NCBI GenBank assembly: GCA_947461165.1
Contig: CANHJR010000007.1
Coordinates: 1 to 15,612, forward strand
DNA length: 15,612 nt
From: Saprospirales bacterium
Lineage (GTDB): Bacteria > Bacteroidota > Bacteroidia > Chitinophagales > JADJOU01
Direction of reading: 5' to 3'
The stretch's first letter is position 1, and each line of letters begins with the position of its first letter. The position numbers and the translations under genes were made by a program. Below the pieces are notes generated by a model. That model saw only the letters and a program-made list of their open reading frames with translations. It had not been told where the DNA came from and did not search any database. This document shows positions 15,151 through 15,612 of this stretch, piece after piece.

Positions 15151-15612
15151 TTAAATGACTTTAGCCTCTGTGTGCAATGCTTGAACTAAAGCATCTACTT
15201 GATCTACAGTATATAATTTAACGGCTTGTTTTGGTTTTGGTTCATCAAATTTGACAAGAGAGACCATTGCAGATCCAGTGGATGCTGAAATTTTTGTCAA
15301 AGGTTTTGATTTTGCCATCATAATTCCTTTCATATTAGGCAATCGTTGCTCTGCCATTCCTTTTTGAGCAGACAAAACAAACGGTGAGGAGATCTCTACA
15401 ACTTCTTCTCCACCCTCGATTTCTCGATTGAGCGTCGCCGTATTGCCGTTCATTTCCCATTTTGATACTTGGGAGACAAAACCTACTTCCATAAATTCAG
15501 CAATCATTCCACCAATTGAAAAACTATTGAAATCGATGGTTTCCTTTCCAGTGACCACGATATCATAGTTATTTGATTTTGCATAATTAGCAATTTCTCT
15601 AGCGACATAGAA
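15151..15612 (-). CDS. etfB: Electron transfer flavoprotein subunit beta (5' end beyond window)
   Basis: EtfB is the partner of EtfA and binds AMP in the ETF heterodimer. The minus frame is open to the window edge, giving 153 visible residues. The sequence before the GTG at 15556-15558 (AREIANYAKSNNYDIVVTGK) is clearly family sequence, so that GTG is not the start; the real start lies upstream of the window. Visible motifs are TGKETIDFNS, a RLPNMKGIMMAKSKP stretch close to the family's LPN-KGIM-AK pattern, and a short C-terminal tail ending HTEAKVI. The N-terminal third is missing. It is followed by etfA in the same operon. Confidence 0.96.
   Translation of the reverse strand, partial: FYVAREIANYAKSNNYDIVVTGKETIDFNSFSIGGMIAEFMEVGFVSQVSKWEMNGNTATLNREIEGGEEVVEISSPFVLSAQKGMAEQRLPNMKGIMMAKSKPLTKISASTGSAMVSLVKFDEPKPKQAVKLYTVDQVDALVQALHTEAKVI

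Noticed and set aside
15151..15558. etfB starting at the GTG at 15558
   Set aside because: Upstream in-frame residues to the window edge continue the EtfB family sequence, so the gene is cut by the window, not short.
1..15612. Mobile elements, CRISPR arrays, tRNA or rRNA genes, defence systems
   Set aside because: I found no transposase or integrase, no regularly spaced long repeats and no tRNA-like or rRNA-like sequence; nearly all the DNA is explained by housekeeping genes.

Overview
The window looks like chromosomal DNA of a member of the Bacteroidota. Four things support this. The genes are of Bacteroidota type: an FtsK with this group's Walker A neighbourhood, a long F1 beta subunit with two insertions, a one-domain epsilon subunit, and a FucP-like sugar permease beside a GH92 mannosidase. 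The A-rich translation starts lack clear Shine-Dalgarno sequences. Five perfect TAnnTTTG -7 boxes precede genes or a candidate RNA. The DNA is AT-rich. A Saprospiria- or Chitinophagia-like lineage is possible, but I cannot fix it from the sequence alone.

Layout: (1) 1-2262, minus strand: ftsK, missing its 3' end at the window edge. (2) 2263-2561: a divergent gap with an ftsK promoter and a phased AAATGA repeat. (3) 2562-6788, plus strand: a FucP-family sugar/H+ symporter followed by a secreted GH92 alpha-mannosidase with a C-terminal F5/8C-like domain, probably a small unit for mannoside use. (4) 6904-8841, plus: the promoter-atpD-atpC-terminator unit for the F1 beta and epsilon subunits, apart from the other ATP synthase genes. 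(5) 8895-10281, plus: a promoter, a lipoprotein with rhodanese and thioredoxin domains, and a NodB-type deacetylase starting one base after it. (6) 10339-10436, plus: a perfect -7 box, a GCAA-tetraloop hairpin and a strong intrinsic terminator with no AUG between, which I read as a candidate small RNA. (7) 10504-11397, minus: a PLP enzyme of the ACC deaminase/D-cysteine desulfhydrase family. (8) 11505-13872, plus: promoter and topA. (9) 14154-15612, minus: etfB (5' end cut off by the window) and etfA, the electron-transfer flavoprotein.

Most of the content is housekeeping: chromosome segregation, ATP synthesis, DNA topology and electron transfer from acyl-CoA or amino-acid oxidation. Between these genes lie small accessory units for mannoside use and envelope or redox functions. 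I see no transposase, phage gene, CRISPR array, tRNA or rRNA. The item most likely to be undescribed is the candidate small RNA at about 10352-10436. The rhodanese-thioredoxin lipoprotein coupled to a deacetylase comes next.
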